DNA of 64,000 nt from Brachyspira hampsonii (GTDB lineage: Bacteria > Spirochaetota > Brachyspiria > Brachyspirales > Brachyspiraceae): contig NZ_CP019914.1 of assembly GCF_002214805.1 (NCBI RefSeq), positions 930,001 through 994,000 of the forward strand, read 5' to 3'. Shown piece by piece: positions 27,899 through 36,256 of this stretch (its first letter is position 1; each line of letters begins with the position of its first letter). The position numbers were made by a program, and so were the translations under genes. The notes beneath the pieces were generated by a model. It was not told where the DNA came from. It did not search any database and saw only the letters and a program-made list of their open reading frames with translations.

Positions 27899-28621
27899 TT
27901 ACTGAGCTGCAGTATCAGTAGTAGTAGTTGTATTGTTATTTCCGCTATCTGATGAAGGTTTAATATTTTTTATAGCATCAACAGCAGCTTGTCTAACAAC
28001 TACAAAGTATTGATCATTTTGAGCTAAATCTATTAAATCACTTAAAGCAGCCTGATCACCTATTTTACCTAAAGCAACAGCAACTTCATAAACTATAGCC
28101 TGAGTTTTAGCTAATCTTAATTGGAAAAGCAAAGCAGCTACACCTTTAGGACTTCCTATTTCGCCTAATGCCTGAGCAGCAGCTATAATATTAGAAGTTT
28201 CTTGTTCAGAATATAACATTTGTGATATATATTCTACAGAAGTTTCTGACTTAGCAGCTTTAGCAGCCTGTAAAGCCTGATAACGAACCATAGAATCAGA
28301 ATTTTGACTGCTAGGTGCATTTAAACCATAGCTTACATATCTGTTAATTGCTTCTAATAGAGTTTCAGAACTAGCACCTTTTTCACTTAAAGCTTTGAAG
28401 CACATAGCTTTAACTTGAGGACTGCCGCCTTCTATAGCTGATATTAAAAGTTTTTCATCTTGAGCAGCCAATGCATCCACAAAATTTTGAGCTAATTGTT
28501 CTCTTGGCTTATTGCCTGTAGTTTCTGTATCGGCAGTAGTTGTGGCAGCAGTATCTTGAGCAAAAACAGATGATAAAGAAAATGCAAACATTAATGTTAC
28601 GATAAATATTTTCTTGAGCAT
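27899..28621 (-). CDS. Exported HEAT-repeat protein
   Basis: A 240-residue protein. The signal peptide ends near VFA-QD, then comes a Thr/Ala-rich linker (TAATTTADTETTG), then five or so HEAT/PBS-lyase-like helical repeats (YQALQAAKAAKSETSVEYIS, AAAQALGEIGSPKGVAALLF, VAVALGKIGDQAALSDLI). The C-terminus is a low-complexity Asn/Thr tail. It is likely a periplasmic scaffold. It is monocistronic with its own terminator. A functional partner could not be inferred. Confidence 0.8.
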   Translation of the reverse strand: MLKKIFIVTLMFAFSLSSVFAQDTAATTTADTETTGNKPREQLAQNFVDALAAQDEKLLISAIEGGSPQVKAMCFKALSEKGASSETLLEAINRYVSYGLNAPSSQNSDSMVRYQALQAAKAAKSETSVEYISQMLYSEQETSNIIAAAQALGEIGSPKGVAALLFQLRLAKTQAIVYEVAVALGKIGDQAALSDLIDLAQNDQYFVVVRQAAVDAIKNIKPSSDSGNNNTTTTTDTAAQ

Positions 28622-28802
28622 TATACAACCCCTTAATATATTAACTTCTATTAATAATACTATTATTATTCAATAATTGCAAGCAAATTTAAAAAATTTA
28701 TAAAAAAATAATCATATATAAAAATACTGTATTTCTCATATATACTAAATTTTTATTAACGGATAATTTTTAAATTAATTATTAATAAATTCTATATATC
28801 TA

Positions 28803-28830
28803 TTGCAAAAAGATGTATGTGTTTTATAAT
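28803..28830 (+). promoter_or_regulatory. Candidate promoter of the dhaKLM operon
   Basis: TTGCAA (28803-28808), a 16-bp spacer and TATAAT (28825-28830). An AGGAG ribosome-binding site is at 28875-28879. No adjacent DhaR- or DhaS-type regulator gene is seen. Confidence 0.5.
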
Positions 28831-28887
28831 ATAAATATATTAAGTAACATAATATATACAAAATAAAAAAATATAGGAGCGGGAATT

Positions 28888-29883
28888 ATGAAAAAAATAA
28901 TTAATGATATAAATAATATAATATTAGAGGAACTTCAAGGCATGGAAAAAGCATATTCTAATATTTTAAAAGTTAATTATGATCCTATATATGTAATAAG
29001 AGCCAATAAAAATAGTAAAGTATCGCTAATTTCAGGAGGAGGTTCAGGGCATGAACCTTTACATGCCGGATTTGTAGGATATGGTATGCTTGATGCAGCT
29101 TGTCCGGGTGAGATATTTACTTCACCTACTCCGGATCAAATGGAAGAAGCTGCAAAATCAATAAATAATGATAAAGGAATCGTATTTCTAGTAAAAAATT
29201 ATACCGGAGATGTTATGAATTTTCAAATGGCTGAAGAATTATGTAAAGCTGAAGGTATTGATGTTAGAAGTATTATTATAGATGATGATGTATCTGTAAA
29301 AGACAGTTTATACACCACAGGAAGAAGAGGAGTCGGAGCTACTGTATTTTTTGAAAAGATATGCGGAGCTTCTGCTGAGAGAGGCGATGATATAAATAAA
29401 GTTTTGGAATATGCAAATTATTGTAAAGAAAATGCCAGATCTATGGGCATGGCTTTAACTTCATGCATAGTTCCGGCAGTCGGAAAACCTACATTTGATA
29501 TATCTGATAATGAAATGGAAATGGGTATAGGAATACATGGAGAACCGGGAAGAGAAAGGACAAAACTGAAAACATCTTCTGAAATAGCAGAAATAATGAT
29601 GGAGGCTATATGCTCTGATATACCGTATAAAAATGGAGATGAAGTTATATGTATGGTTAATGGTATGGGGGCTACTCCTCTAATGGAACTTTACATATTG
29701 TACAATGATGCTGTTAAAATAGCTGAAAGAAAAGGAATAAAAATAGTAAGAAACTTAATAGGTAATTATGTTACTTCTATAGATATGGCAGGTGCTTCTA
29801 TTAGTTTAATGAAAATTAATGATGATATATTAAAACTTTGGGATTATCCCGTACATACAGCTGCTTTAAGATGGGGGATATAA
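28888..29883 (+). CDS. dhaK: Dihydroxyacetone kinase subunit DhaK
   Basis: A 331-residue subunit that binds dihydroxyacetone covalently. GGGSGHEPLHAGFVGYGMLD is the substrate pocket and H217 in GIGIHGEPGRER is the histidine that forms the hemiaminal with the substrate. The subunit transfers the phosphate delivered by DhaL. The first gene of a dhaK-dhaL-dhaM set. The 216-bp gap to dhaL is unusually long for this operon and carries a hairpin. Confidence 0.97.
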   Translation: MKKIINDINNIILEELQGMEKAYSNILKVNYDPIYVIRANKNSKVSLISGGGSGHEPLHAGFVGYGMLDAACPGEIFTSPTPDQMEEAAKSINNDKGIVFLVKNYTGDVMNFQMAEELCKAEGIDVRSIIIDDDVSVKDSLYTTGRRGVGATVFFEKICGASAERGDDINKVLEYANYCKENARSMGMALTSCIVPAVGKPTFDISDNEMEMGIGIHGEPGRERTKLKTSSEIAEIMMEAICSDIPYKNGDEVICMVNGMGATPLMELYILYNDAVKIAERKGIKIVRNLIGNYVTSIDMAGASISLMKINDDILKLWDYPVHTAALRWGI

Positions 29884-29888
29884 TAGCA

Positions 29889-29927
29889 GACAAATCAATT
29901 CATGAAGTTATAAGCTGATTGTTTGTC
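29889..29927 (+). other. Intercistronic hairpin after dhaK
   Basis: An inverted repeat (29889-29899 with 29918-29927, ten pairs and one bulged T) 5 bp after the dhaK stop, with no T run behind it. It could stabilise or process the dhaK message and make dhaK expression differ from dhaLM. The rest of the 216-bp gap shows no gene. Confidence 0.4.
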
Positions 29928-30099
29928 AAATGAAAAATTTAATATTGTTTTTTAAATAAAATTTTTTATTAATAACATAGCAATAATAAATATAGTTTTA
30001 AAATACAAAAAAGATAAATATAAAAATTGCAGGCATCGGGAAAATTTATTTGGCATAACATTTTAGCAAACAATTTTTATTTTTATAAAGGATATATTT

Positions 30100-30714
30100 A
30101 TGTGTAATAATGCAAAAATAAAAGAATGGCTTATTAATCTATCTCTTGTATACGATGAAAATAAAGATTATCTTACAAAATTGGATGCTGATATAGGAGA
30201 TGCTGATCATGGAATAAATATGAGCAGAGGTTTTGGTTTTGTTAGAGATGCTTTAAGTAAAGATGATAATTCTTCAATATCTGCTATATTTAAACAAACA
30301 GCAACACTTCTTATAAAAAATGTAGGCGGAGCTTCAGGACCTTTATACGGTACTTTCTTTCTTAATGCTAGTATAGTTTCTGCTAATAAAGAGGAATTAA
30401 CATTGAAAGATATAACAGAAATATTTAATAAAGGAATAAATGCTATATCAGCATTAGGAAAATCCAAAGAAGGTGAAAAAACTATGCTTGATACTCTGCT
30501 GCCGGCTTTTAATGCTATGAAAGAAAACAATGAAAATATAGAAGATTTTAAAAGCAAAGTATTAACATCGGCAGAAAATGGAATGAAATCAACTATAGAT
30601 ATGATTGCTACTAAGGGAAGAGCCAGCTATTTAGGAGAAAGGAGTGCAGGTCATCAGGATCCGGGAGCAGCTTCTTCATTTATGATGATAAAAGAATTAA
30701 TAAATATTTTATAA
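30100..30714 (+). CDS. dhaL: Dihydroxyacetone kinase subunit DhaL
   Basis: A 204-residue subunit carrying tightly bound ADP, which is phosphorylated by DhaM and passes the phosphate to dihydroxyacetone held on DhaK. The magnesium-binding aspartates lie in DADIGDADHG near residue 30. VGGASGPLYGTFF and the C-terminal GRASYLGERSAGHQDPGAAS are family signatures. It is 24 bp from dhaM. Confidence 0.97.
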   Translation: MCNNAKIKEWLINLSLVYDENKDYLTKLDADIGDADHGINMSRGFGFVRDALSKDDNSSISAIFKQTATLLIKNVGGASGPLYGTFFLNASIVSANKEELTLKDITEIFNKGINAISALGKSKEGEKTMLDTLLPAFNAMKENNENIEDFKSKVLTSAENGMKSTIDMIATKGRASYLGERSAGHQDPGAASSFMMIKELINIL

Positions 30715-30738
30715 AAAATTATATTAAAAGGAATTAAT

Positions 30739-32184
30739 GTGGTTAGTTTAATATTTGTTTCACATAGTTACAAACTTGCTAAAATTGCAGCAGAATACAT
30801 AAAAGAAGTTACTAATATTAATAATGTGGATATATCATTTTCAGGCGGAACAGGAAATAATCATAAAGAAATTGGTACAGATGCTGTTGATGTTTTTAAT
30901 GCAATAGAGAGAGTATATTCAGATGACGGCGTTATTATATTTTGTGATTTGGGAAGTGCTTTGATAAGTTCTGAACTTGCAATATCTATGCTTGATGAAG
31001 AAAAATCAGCGAATGTTAGAATGACTTCAGCTCCTTTTATAGAAGGAGGAATAAATGCCGCTATACAGTCTTCATTAGGTAAAAATATAGACGAGGTTAT
31101 TAATGAATCTCTTGAAAGCCTTACACCTAAAATATCTTATGTTAAAGATAAAGTTGATTATAATACAAATAATGAAGTATTAGATAATATAGAATTTAAA
31201 GATTATATTAAAGGAGAATATAAGATATTATTAGAAAATGGTTTTCATGCAAGACCTGTATTTATGTTTATTAATTTGATAGCCAATTCTAAAAGCGAGG
31301 TGTATATTTCAAATAAAACTAAACATAAACCTCCTGTATCTGCAGATAGTATCACTAAAGTAACATTATTAAATATAGAATATGGAGATGTGATGGAAAT
31401 ATATGCTAAAGGACCTGATGCTTATCAAGTTTTAGAGCGATTTGAACATTTGGTAAATGGAAAATTTGAAACAAAAAAGAAAACACCTCAGCAAAACACT
31501 ATAAATAATAATATTATTATAGTCTCTGACGGATATGTAGTTGGAAAAGCAGTTTATATGTATTTTGGTATAGATGTAAAAAAAGAATATATAAAAGATA
31601 CAAAGGCTGAAAAAGATAAATTCAACACAGCAATTGAAAATGTGAAAAAGGATCTCATAGAACAAAAAACAATCATAGAAGAAAAAAATCTTCAAAATAA
31701 TGAATATCTAATCTTTGAAACTTATATATCTATGCTTTTTGATGATTATGCTTTAAAAGAAGTATACGATTTAATAGATAATAAAAAATATTCTGCTGCT
31801 TATTCATACAATAAAGTAATGAGAAATATATTCAAAAGTTTTGATTCTTTAGATGAAGGATACATAAAAGAAAGAAAATATGATATAGAAGATATACTAT
31901 ATCAAGTTTTAAAATATTTATTAGATATAAAAATTAATATGCCTAGTGATGATGATACAATATTAATAGTTGATAATGTATATGCTTCTATTGTAACTGA
32001 ATTAGGGCAGAATATAAAAGGTGTGATTTCTATAAATGGAAGTGCTGTTTCTCATGCGGCTATACTTTTAAAATCATTAAATATACCTTATATTATATAT
32101 AACTCTGCTATGGAATTAAAAGGAAAAGACATAGTTATAGATACTAAAAACAAAGAAGGAAAATTTGTTTATTTAAAAAAATAA
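30739..32184 (+). CDS. dhaM: DhaM phosphotransfer protein (EIIA-HPr-EI fusion)
   Basis: A 481-residue phosphotransferase that relays phosphate from the PTS to DhaL. Three domains are visible: an EIIA-Man-type domain with H9 (FVSHSYKLA), an HPr domain with H170 (NGFHARPVF) and an EI N-terminal-like domain with H439 (GSAVSHAAIL). This resembles the long DhaM of E. coli (~470 residues) rather than the single-domain Firmicute form. The start is GTG at 30739, since the ATG two bases upstream is out of frame and hits a stop. AAAGGA lies 6 nt before it. Confidence 0.95.
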   Translation: MVSLIFVSHSYKLAKIAAEYIKEVTNINNVDISFSGGTGNNHKEIGTDAVDVFNAIERVYSDDGVIIFCDLGSALISSELAISMLDEEKSANVRMTSAPFIEGGINAAIQSSLGKNIDEVINESLESLTPKISYVKDKVDYNTNNEVLDNIEFKDYIKGEYKILLENGFHARPVFMFINLIANSKSEVYISNKTKHKPPVSADSITKVTLLNIEYGDVMEIYAKGPDAYQVLERFEHLVNGKFETKKKTPQQNTINNNIIIVSDGYVVGKAVYMYFGIDVKKEYIKDTKAEKDKFNTAIENVKKDLIEQKTIIEEKNLQNNEYLIFETYISMLFDDYALKEVYDLIDNKKYSAAYSYNKVMRNIFKSFDSLDEGYIKERKYDIEDILYQVLKYLLDIKINMPSDDDTILIVDNVYASIVTELGQNIKGVISINGSAVSHAAILLKSLNIPYIIYNSAMELKGKDIVIDTKNKEGKFVYLKK

Positions 32185-32265
32185 TAGCTTTTACTATAAT
32201 AATTTTATATTGTTTTATAAACATATTACCGGTATATAAATTTTATATAAAATTTGGAAAAGACA

Positions 32266-32739
32266 ATGAATTTCAACACTATCATCATAGTTGTAATAGT
32301 AGCCGTAATAATATTATGGCCTATTATAAAAAAAATAACTAAAAATATTAGAATAGAAAGCTCAGAAAATATACATATAGCTTGTTTATATGGCGATCTT
32401 TCAAAAATTAAGAGACTGCTAGCCTCCGGTGTTAATATTAATTCAAAAGATTTCAGCAATAAAACTCCTTTGATGTATGCTGCTGAAGACGGTGCTTTAG
32501 ACACTATTGAATACCTCATTAAAAATGGTGCTAATATCAATGATATGGATGTAAGAGGAGATACTGCTTTAATAATAGCTGTAAAAAATAATAATATAAA
32601 AGCTACGCAGATGCTTATAGAAAATGGGGCTGATTTAAGAGTAAAAAATGAAGATAACAAAGATGCTCTTAATATAGCTAAAGATATGGGATGCAAAGAA
32701 ATTGTTGATTTTATAGAAAATAAAAGAGAAAATATATAA
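32266..32739 (+). CDS. Ankyrin-repeat protein with N-terminal membrane segment
   Basis: A 157-residue protein. A hydrophobic N-terminus (IIIVVIVAVIILWPII, about residues 4-20) looks like a membrane anchor, followed by four ankyrin repeats (NIHIACLYGDLSKIKRLLASG, TPLMYAAEDGALDTIEYLIKNG and two more). Start taken as ATG 32266, with GGAAAAG in front; an in-frame TTG at 32254 is possible. It ends in a terminator hairpin that overlaps the stop. Third ankyrin gene in the window. Confidence 0.8.
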   Translation: MNFNTIIIVVIVAVIILWPIIKKITKNIRIESSENIHIACLYGDLSKIKRLLASGVNINSKDFSNKTPLMYAAEDGALDTIEYLIKNGANINDMDVRGDTALIIAVKNNNIKATQMLIENGADLRVKNEDNKDALNIAKDMGCKEIVDFIENKRENI

Positions 32740-32760
32740 AATACATTTTCTCTTTTAATA
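32721..32760 (+). terminator. Terminator hairpin overlapping the ankyrin gene 3' end
   Basis: A perfect 13-bp stem (32721-32733 with 32745-32757) whose A-rich left arm and T-rich right arm could act on both strands. Confidence 0.7.
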
Positions 32761-32776
32761 CTAATTTTTTTATTTA

Positions 32777-33013
32777 TTAATTATTATTGCTTCTTGTTAT
32801 ATTTGTGGATCCGCATATTGGACAATGAGACACTGAATCTTCAATGATATCATCAATTTGAGAAATATCATCATCTTCTGATATATTAATTTCTTTGTCA
32901 TCTACTGCCCAAAAATTAGAACAATCTTTACAATAGAAATGTATTAGATATTCTCTATAAGTTGGATAATTGCCCTCTATTTTTCTATATCCATCTATAA
33001 TGTTATGAGCCAT
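32777..33013 (-). CDS. Small zinc-ribbon protein
   Basis: A 78-residue protein with two CxxC pairs, YCKDC (residues 28-32) and HCPICGS (residues 63-69), separated by an acidic stretch (SEDDDISQIDDIIED). This is the layout of a zinc ribbon in a small regulatory or adaptor protein. No family name can be given. It is convergent with the ankyrin gene and monocistronic. Confidence 0.7.
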   Translation of the reverse strand: MAHNIIDGYRKIEGNYPTYREYLIHFYCKDCSNFWAVDDKEINISEDDDISQIDDIIEDSVSHCPICGSTNITRSNNN

Positions 33014-33269
33014 ACTCCCTCCTATTTTTACTTTATATTAGAATAATTTAAGATTTTTTTATAAAAAGTCAATATTTTTTTGTAAATTATTTTTAATAAA
33101 GAGTTTTTTTGTATACAAATTTCATATAAAAAATTATATAAAATTACTAAAATATAATATTATTAAAAAAATTGTAAAAAAATGATGTTATTCATAAACA
33201 ATATTTTACACAAAAAAAATCTATAAGTTTTAATTACTGCTAAATGATTTTAATAAATAGGAGAAGCGT

Positions 33270-33707
33270 ATGAAGAAAAAATTAAAACTTTTCATCTCTA
33301 TAGTATCTTTAATGATGCTTTCAAGCCTAATTTTAACAGCAGAGGATATGCCTATACAAGCTAATCAATTACCTCAAAATGCTTAGACTTTTGTAAAAAC
33401 TAATTTCCCAAATGATCAAATAGTTTATGCAGAACAAGACAGACAATCATATAAAGTGGAATTAGCAAGCGGAATAGAAATTGACTTTGATAAATCTGGA
33501 AATTGGACTGATGTATCTGGAAATAATAGGCCTATACCTACTCAATTTATACCTGCTGCAATATTAAATGCTGTAAAAACAAAATACCCTCAGATTGAAG
33601 TGTTGGATATAAGCAAAGAATATAATAGTTACAAATTAAAACTATCAAATAATAGAGAAGTTTATGTATCTAATAACGGACAGATAACAGGGGATAAATT
33701 AGATTAA
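33270..33707 (+). pseudogene. PepSY-like gene broken by an in-frame stop
   Basis: The frame starts at ATG 33270 (AGGAGAAG in front), encodes a signal peptide, and meets TAG at codon 39 (33384-33386). It then continues open to TAA at 33705-33707, 146 codons in all including the two stops. The intact paralogue 200 bp downstream has CAG (Gln) at the same place and the same total length, so a single C-to-T change explains the break. The downstream part is otherwise well preserved (TFVKTNF, YAEQDRQSYKVELASG), which implies a recent loss, a suppressed stop, or a sequencing artefact. Confidence 0.9.
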
Positions 33708-33726
33708 TAATTAAAAAATCAATAAA

Positions 33727-33760
33727 AGATCCGGCATATTTTATTAATGCCGGATTTTTT
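33727..33760 (+). terminator. Rho-independent terminator after the PepSY pseudogene
   Basis: The 9-bp stem ATCCGGCAT / ATGCCGGAT (33729-33737 with 33747-33755) is followed by a T run. Confidence 0.85.
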
Positions 33761-33845
33761 TATTTAAAATATATTTACATTATTTACTTTTTATTTACTT
33801 TTTTATATTTTAAGTAAATTTTTTTTTAAAATATTGTAAAATAAC

Positions 33846-33874
33846 TTGACATTTATCTGTTTATGCATTATCAT
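33846..33874 (+). promoter_or_regulatory. Strong candidate sigma70 promoter of the intact PepSY-like gene
   Basis: A consensus TTGACA (33846-33851), a 17-bp spacer and TATCAT (33869-33874). Upstream (33770-33825) TTTACA/TTTACT repeats occur several times, the reverse complement of the TGTAAA motif seen before 6803. AAAGGAG is at 33894-33900. Confidence 0.7.
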
Positions 33875-33907
33875 ATAAGTATAACAAAAAACAAAAGGAG
33901 TTATCTT

Positions 33908-34345
33908 ATGATAAAACATTTAAAACAAATTATATTAATCTCATCTGTAATGATGCTGTTTGCTGTTAGTGCCTTTGCTGCTGACATAGCTATACAGGCA
34001 AATCAGCTTCCTAAAAAAGCACAGGATTTTGTGAAAGCTAATTTTGCAAATGATCAAATAGTTTATGCTGAGCAGGACAGACAATCATATAAAGTGGAAT
34101 TGGCTAGCGGCGTAGAAATTGATTTTGATAAAAATGGAGATTGGACTGATGTAGCTGGAAATAATCAGCCTATAACTACAAAATTTGTACCTGCTAATAT
34201 AATTAAAACAGTAGAAGCTAAATATCCTCAAGTTCCTGTATTAGAAATAAGCAAAGAATATTTAAGCTTTAAATTAAAATTAGGAAACAACAGAGAAGTT
34301 TATGTTGATAACAACGGCAAAATTGTAGGAGATAAATTAGACTAA
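33908..34345 (+). CDS. PepSY-like periplasmic protein
   Basis: A 145-residue exported protein. The signal peptide ends at AFA-AD. The mature part holds two PepSY_like repeats (YAEQDRQSYKVELASGVEIDF and VLEISKEYLSFKLKLGNNREV). The start is the ATG at 33908 behind AAAGGAG; an upstream in-frame ATG at 33863 lies inside the promoter and is rejected. It is nearly identical in parts to the broken copy at 33270 and more distantly related to 6803. Confidence 0.88.
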   Translation: MIKHLKQIILISSVMMLFAVSAFAADIAIQANQLPKKAQDFVKANFANDQIVYAEQDRQSYKVELASGVEIDFDKNGDWTDVAGNNQPITTKFVPANIIKTVEAKYPQVPVLEISKEYLSFKLKLGNNREVYVDNNGKIVGDKLD

Positions 34346-34360
34346 TAATCTAATAAAAAA

Positions 34361-34392
34361 AAGGGCTGACAGTTAATTGTCAGTCCTTATTA
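34361..34392. terminator. Bidirectional terminator between PepSY-like and LTA-synthase-like genes
   Basis: An 11-bp stem (34361-34371 with 34379-34389, one G-U pair) preceded by an A run. On the minus strand the A run becomes a T run, so it fits the convergent gene as well. Confidence 0.7.
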
Positions 34393-34402
34393 TTATAGAA
34401 AA

Positions 34403-36157
34403 TCAATTATTTATACATTCATAAAAATACTTTTGTCCTCTAAATAAATCTTGAGATAATATTCTCTGAGCGTTATTCTGCTTATATGACAAACTATCTT
34501 TATCTATTTCTATTCTGACTATTTTTCCATTATCATTTGTGTAAAATGAATTATAAAATCTTATAATGCCGTCAGTTTTATCTTTATACAATAATGATAT
34601 TATAGAATTTGTATAATCAGCTCCTGTATTTACCGCAACAAACATAGGTATATTTTCAGGAGGAAATCCATTCTCTTCAAATTTATAATAGCCGTTAGTT
34701 CCATTCCATATCAATATAGGAGAAATATCATAAGAATAAAAGAAATCATCTTTGATTGAATCATCTATAGATGAATTATGTATTATAGTTTTTAAATACG
34801 GATACAAATGATCATGTTTAAATATTATCAAAGCATCCGGATATTTTTCTAATATAGTATTTTTTGTATCTATTATATCTTTGGCCGTTAATGCAGAATT
34901 TTCCATTGTTTCAACTAAAACAGGTATATCTCTTTTATCTATTTTATCCATAAATCTTTTATTATTTTCATATACATCTAAGTCATTTTCAACATGGCTT
35001 CCTGCATGTCCCATAAATGTAAATCCTGTTATAAATACAGGCTTGTCAAAATCATTAGTATTTATATAATTTTTTATATTTGTAAGTCCTAAATTAAATA
35101 CGACCTCATCTATACCTATATTGGGAAATAATGAATCAAGATAATATGTTACATCTGATTCCTCTAAAGCTATAGTATAATATCCATTTTCTTTCATCAA
35201 ATAAGGCAAAGCTGTGTATACAGGTGTTTTCTGTTTTTTAGGAAATATAGGAGAAGTTCCTGTAAGCCCTGAAATTCTGGCAAATAAACTTCCATAGCTG
35301 TCATTAGGTCCTACTTTAGTTGAATTACTTGCCCATTCTCTGTATTCTTCAGGAAACGGATCTTTATCCATTAAAGGAAGAAAATGTTCATAATCATAAA
35401 AAGATTCTAAAAATATTACAAATACATCTCTCTTTTTATCCAAGTCATAAGATAGTATTAAATGGGATATATCTCTTTTATTCTGTGCATCTTTTAATAT
35501 GTTAACTGCCTCCTGTACATTTTCCATATTTGAATTTACTTTCATAAATTTATCATAAGAAATTCTATAGCTTATAGTGTTAATAATACCGTACTTATTG
35601 GCTATATTAATATAATCAACATATATAGAATCCATTTTGATATTTCTAAAAAATGATATATAAGTTACAGCCGCAACTATTAAAGTCATTATAACAGCTT
35701 TTTTAATATCTATTTTATACATTTTAATCAATCTATATATAAAATATAAAGCATAGGCAAGTAAAAGTCCGAAATACAAAATAGTAGCTGATACTGTTAT
35801 AATTTTCATATATAACGGAAGAACCTCTATAAGAGAAGGATACAAATCCGGCATATCAGTAAAAAATAAAGGCTTGGATTCTATAGTAATTCCCAATGGT
35901 TCTATAGCAAAAAAAGAAAATACGGCAACTATTATAAAAAAATAAGATATATAATTATTTTTATTAGATAGTATATATGATATTACAGAAAACAAATAAA
36001 TATACAATATATCAGCAATGCTGAAATTCATTTTCATCACTGAAAACATCGGAAATAAAATTTGAGTTATAGAATAATACAGTAATAATATTAATAATAA
36101 AGAAATCAAATAAAAACTATTATCTTTAAATTTTATATTTTTCATATATGAGTCCAT
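34403..36157 (-). CDS. Sulfatase-family membrane enzyme (LTA synthase / phosphoglycerol transferase-like)
   Basis: A 584-residue inner-membrane protein. About five membrane segments fill the first ~190 residues and are followed by a periplasmic alkaline-phosphatase-fold domain: FVIFLESFYDYEHFLP, NDSYGSLFARISGLTGTSP where the nucleophile is expected, FITGFTFMGHAGSH and ALIIFKHDHLYPYL near the end. The layout matches LtaS/OpgB-type phosphoglycerol transferases. The nucleophile is Thr in LtaS; here only Ser/Thr in the GxxDSYGS stretch are candidates, so substrate is uncertain. In a Gram-negative spirochaete it probably modifies an envelope glycan rather than making LTA. Confidence 0.75.
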   Translation of the reverse strand: MDSYMKNIKFKDNSFYLISLLLILLLYYSITQILFPMFSVMKMNFSIADILYIYLFSVISYILSNKNNYISYFFIIVAVFSFFAIEPLGITIESKPLFFTDMPDLYPSLIEVLPLYMKIITVSATILYFGLLLAYALYFIYRLIKMYKIDIKKAVIMTLIVAAVTYISFFRNIKMDSIYVDYINIANKYGIINTISYRISYDKFMKVNSNMENVQEAVNILKDAQNKRDISHLILSYDLDKKRDVFVIFLESFYDYEHFLPLMDKDPFPEEYREWASNSTKVGPNDSYGSLFARISGLTGTSPIFPKKQKTPVYTALPYLMKENGYYTIALEESDVTYYLDSLFPNIGIDEVVFNLGLTNIKNYINTNDFDKPVFITGFTFMGHAGSHVENDLDVYENNKRFMDKIDKRDIPVLVETMENSALTAKDIIDTKNTILEKYPDALIIFKHDHLYPYLKTIIHNSSIDDSIKDDFFYSYDISPILIWNGTNGYYKFEENGFPPENIPMFVAVNTGADYTNSIISLLYKDKTDGIIRFYNSFYTNDNGKIVRIEIDKDSLSYKQNNAQRILSQDLFRGQKYFYECINN

Positions 36158-36256
36158 AAAAACTAAAATATTAAATACATATTATATAATATATATTTTT
36201 TTATACAATTATTTATTATTTTTTTATCTATATAAAAAATATAATATAAAAATATA

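Noticed and set aside
33863-33907. Upstream in-frame ATG of the PepSY-like gene (adds 15 residues)
   Set aside because: It lies within the promoter -10 region, has no ribosome-binding site, and would spoil the signal peptide.
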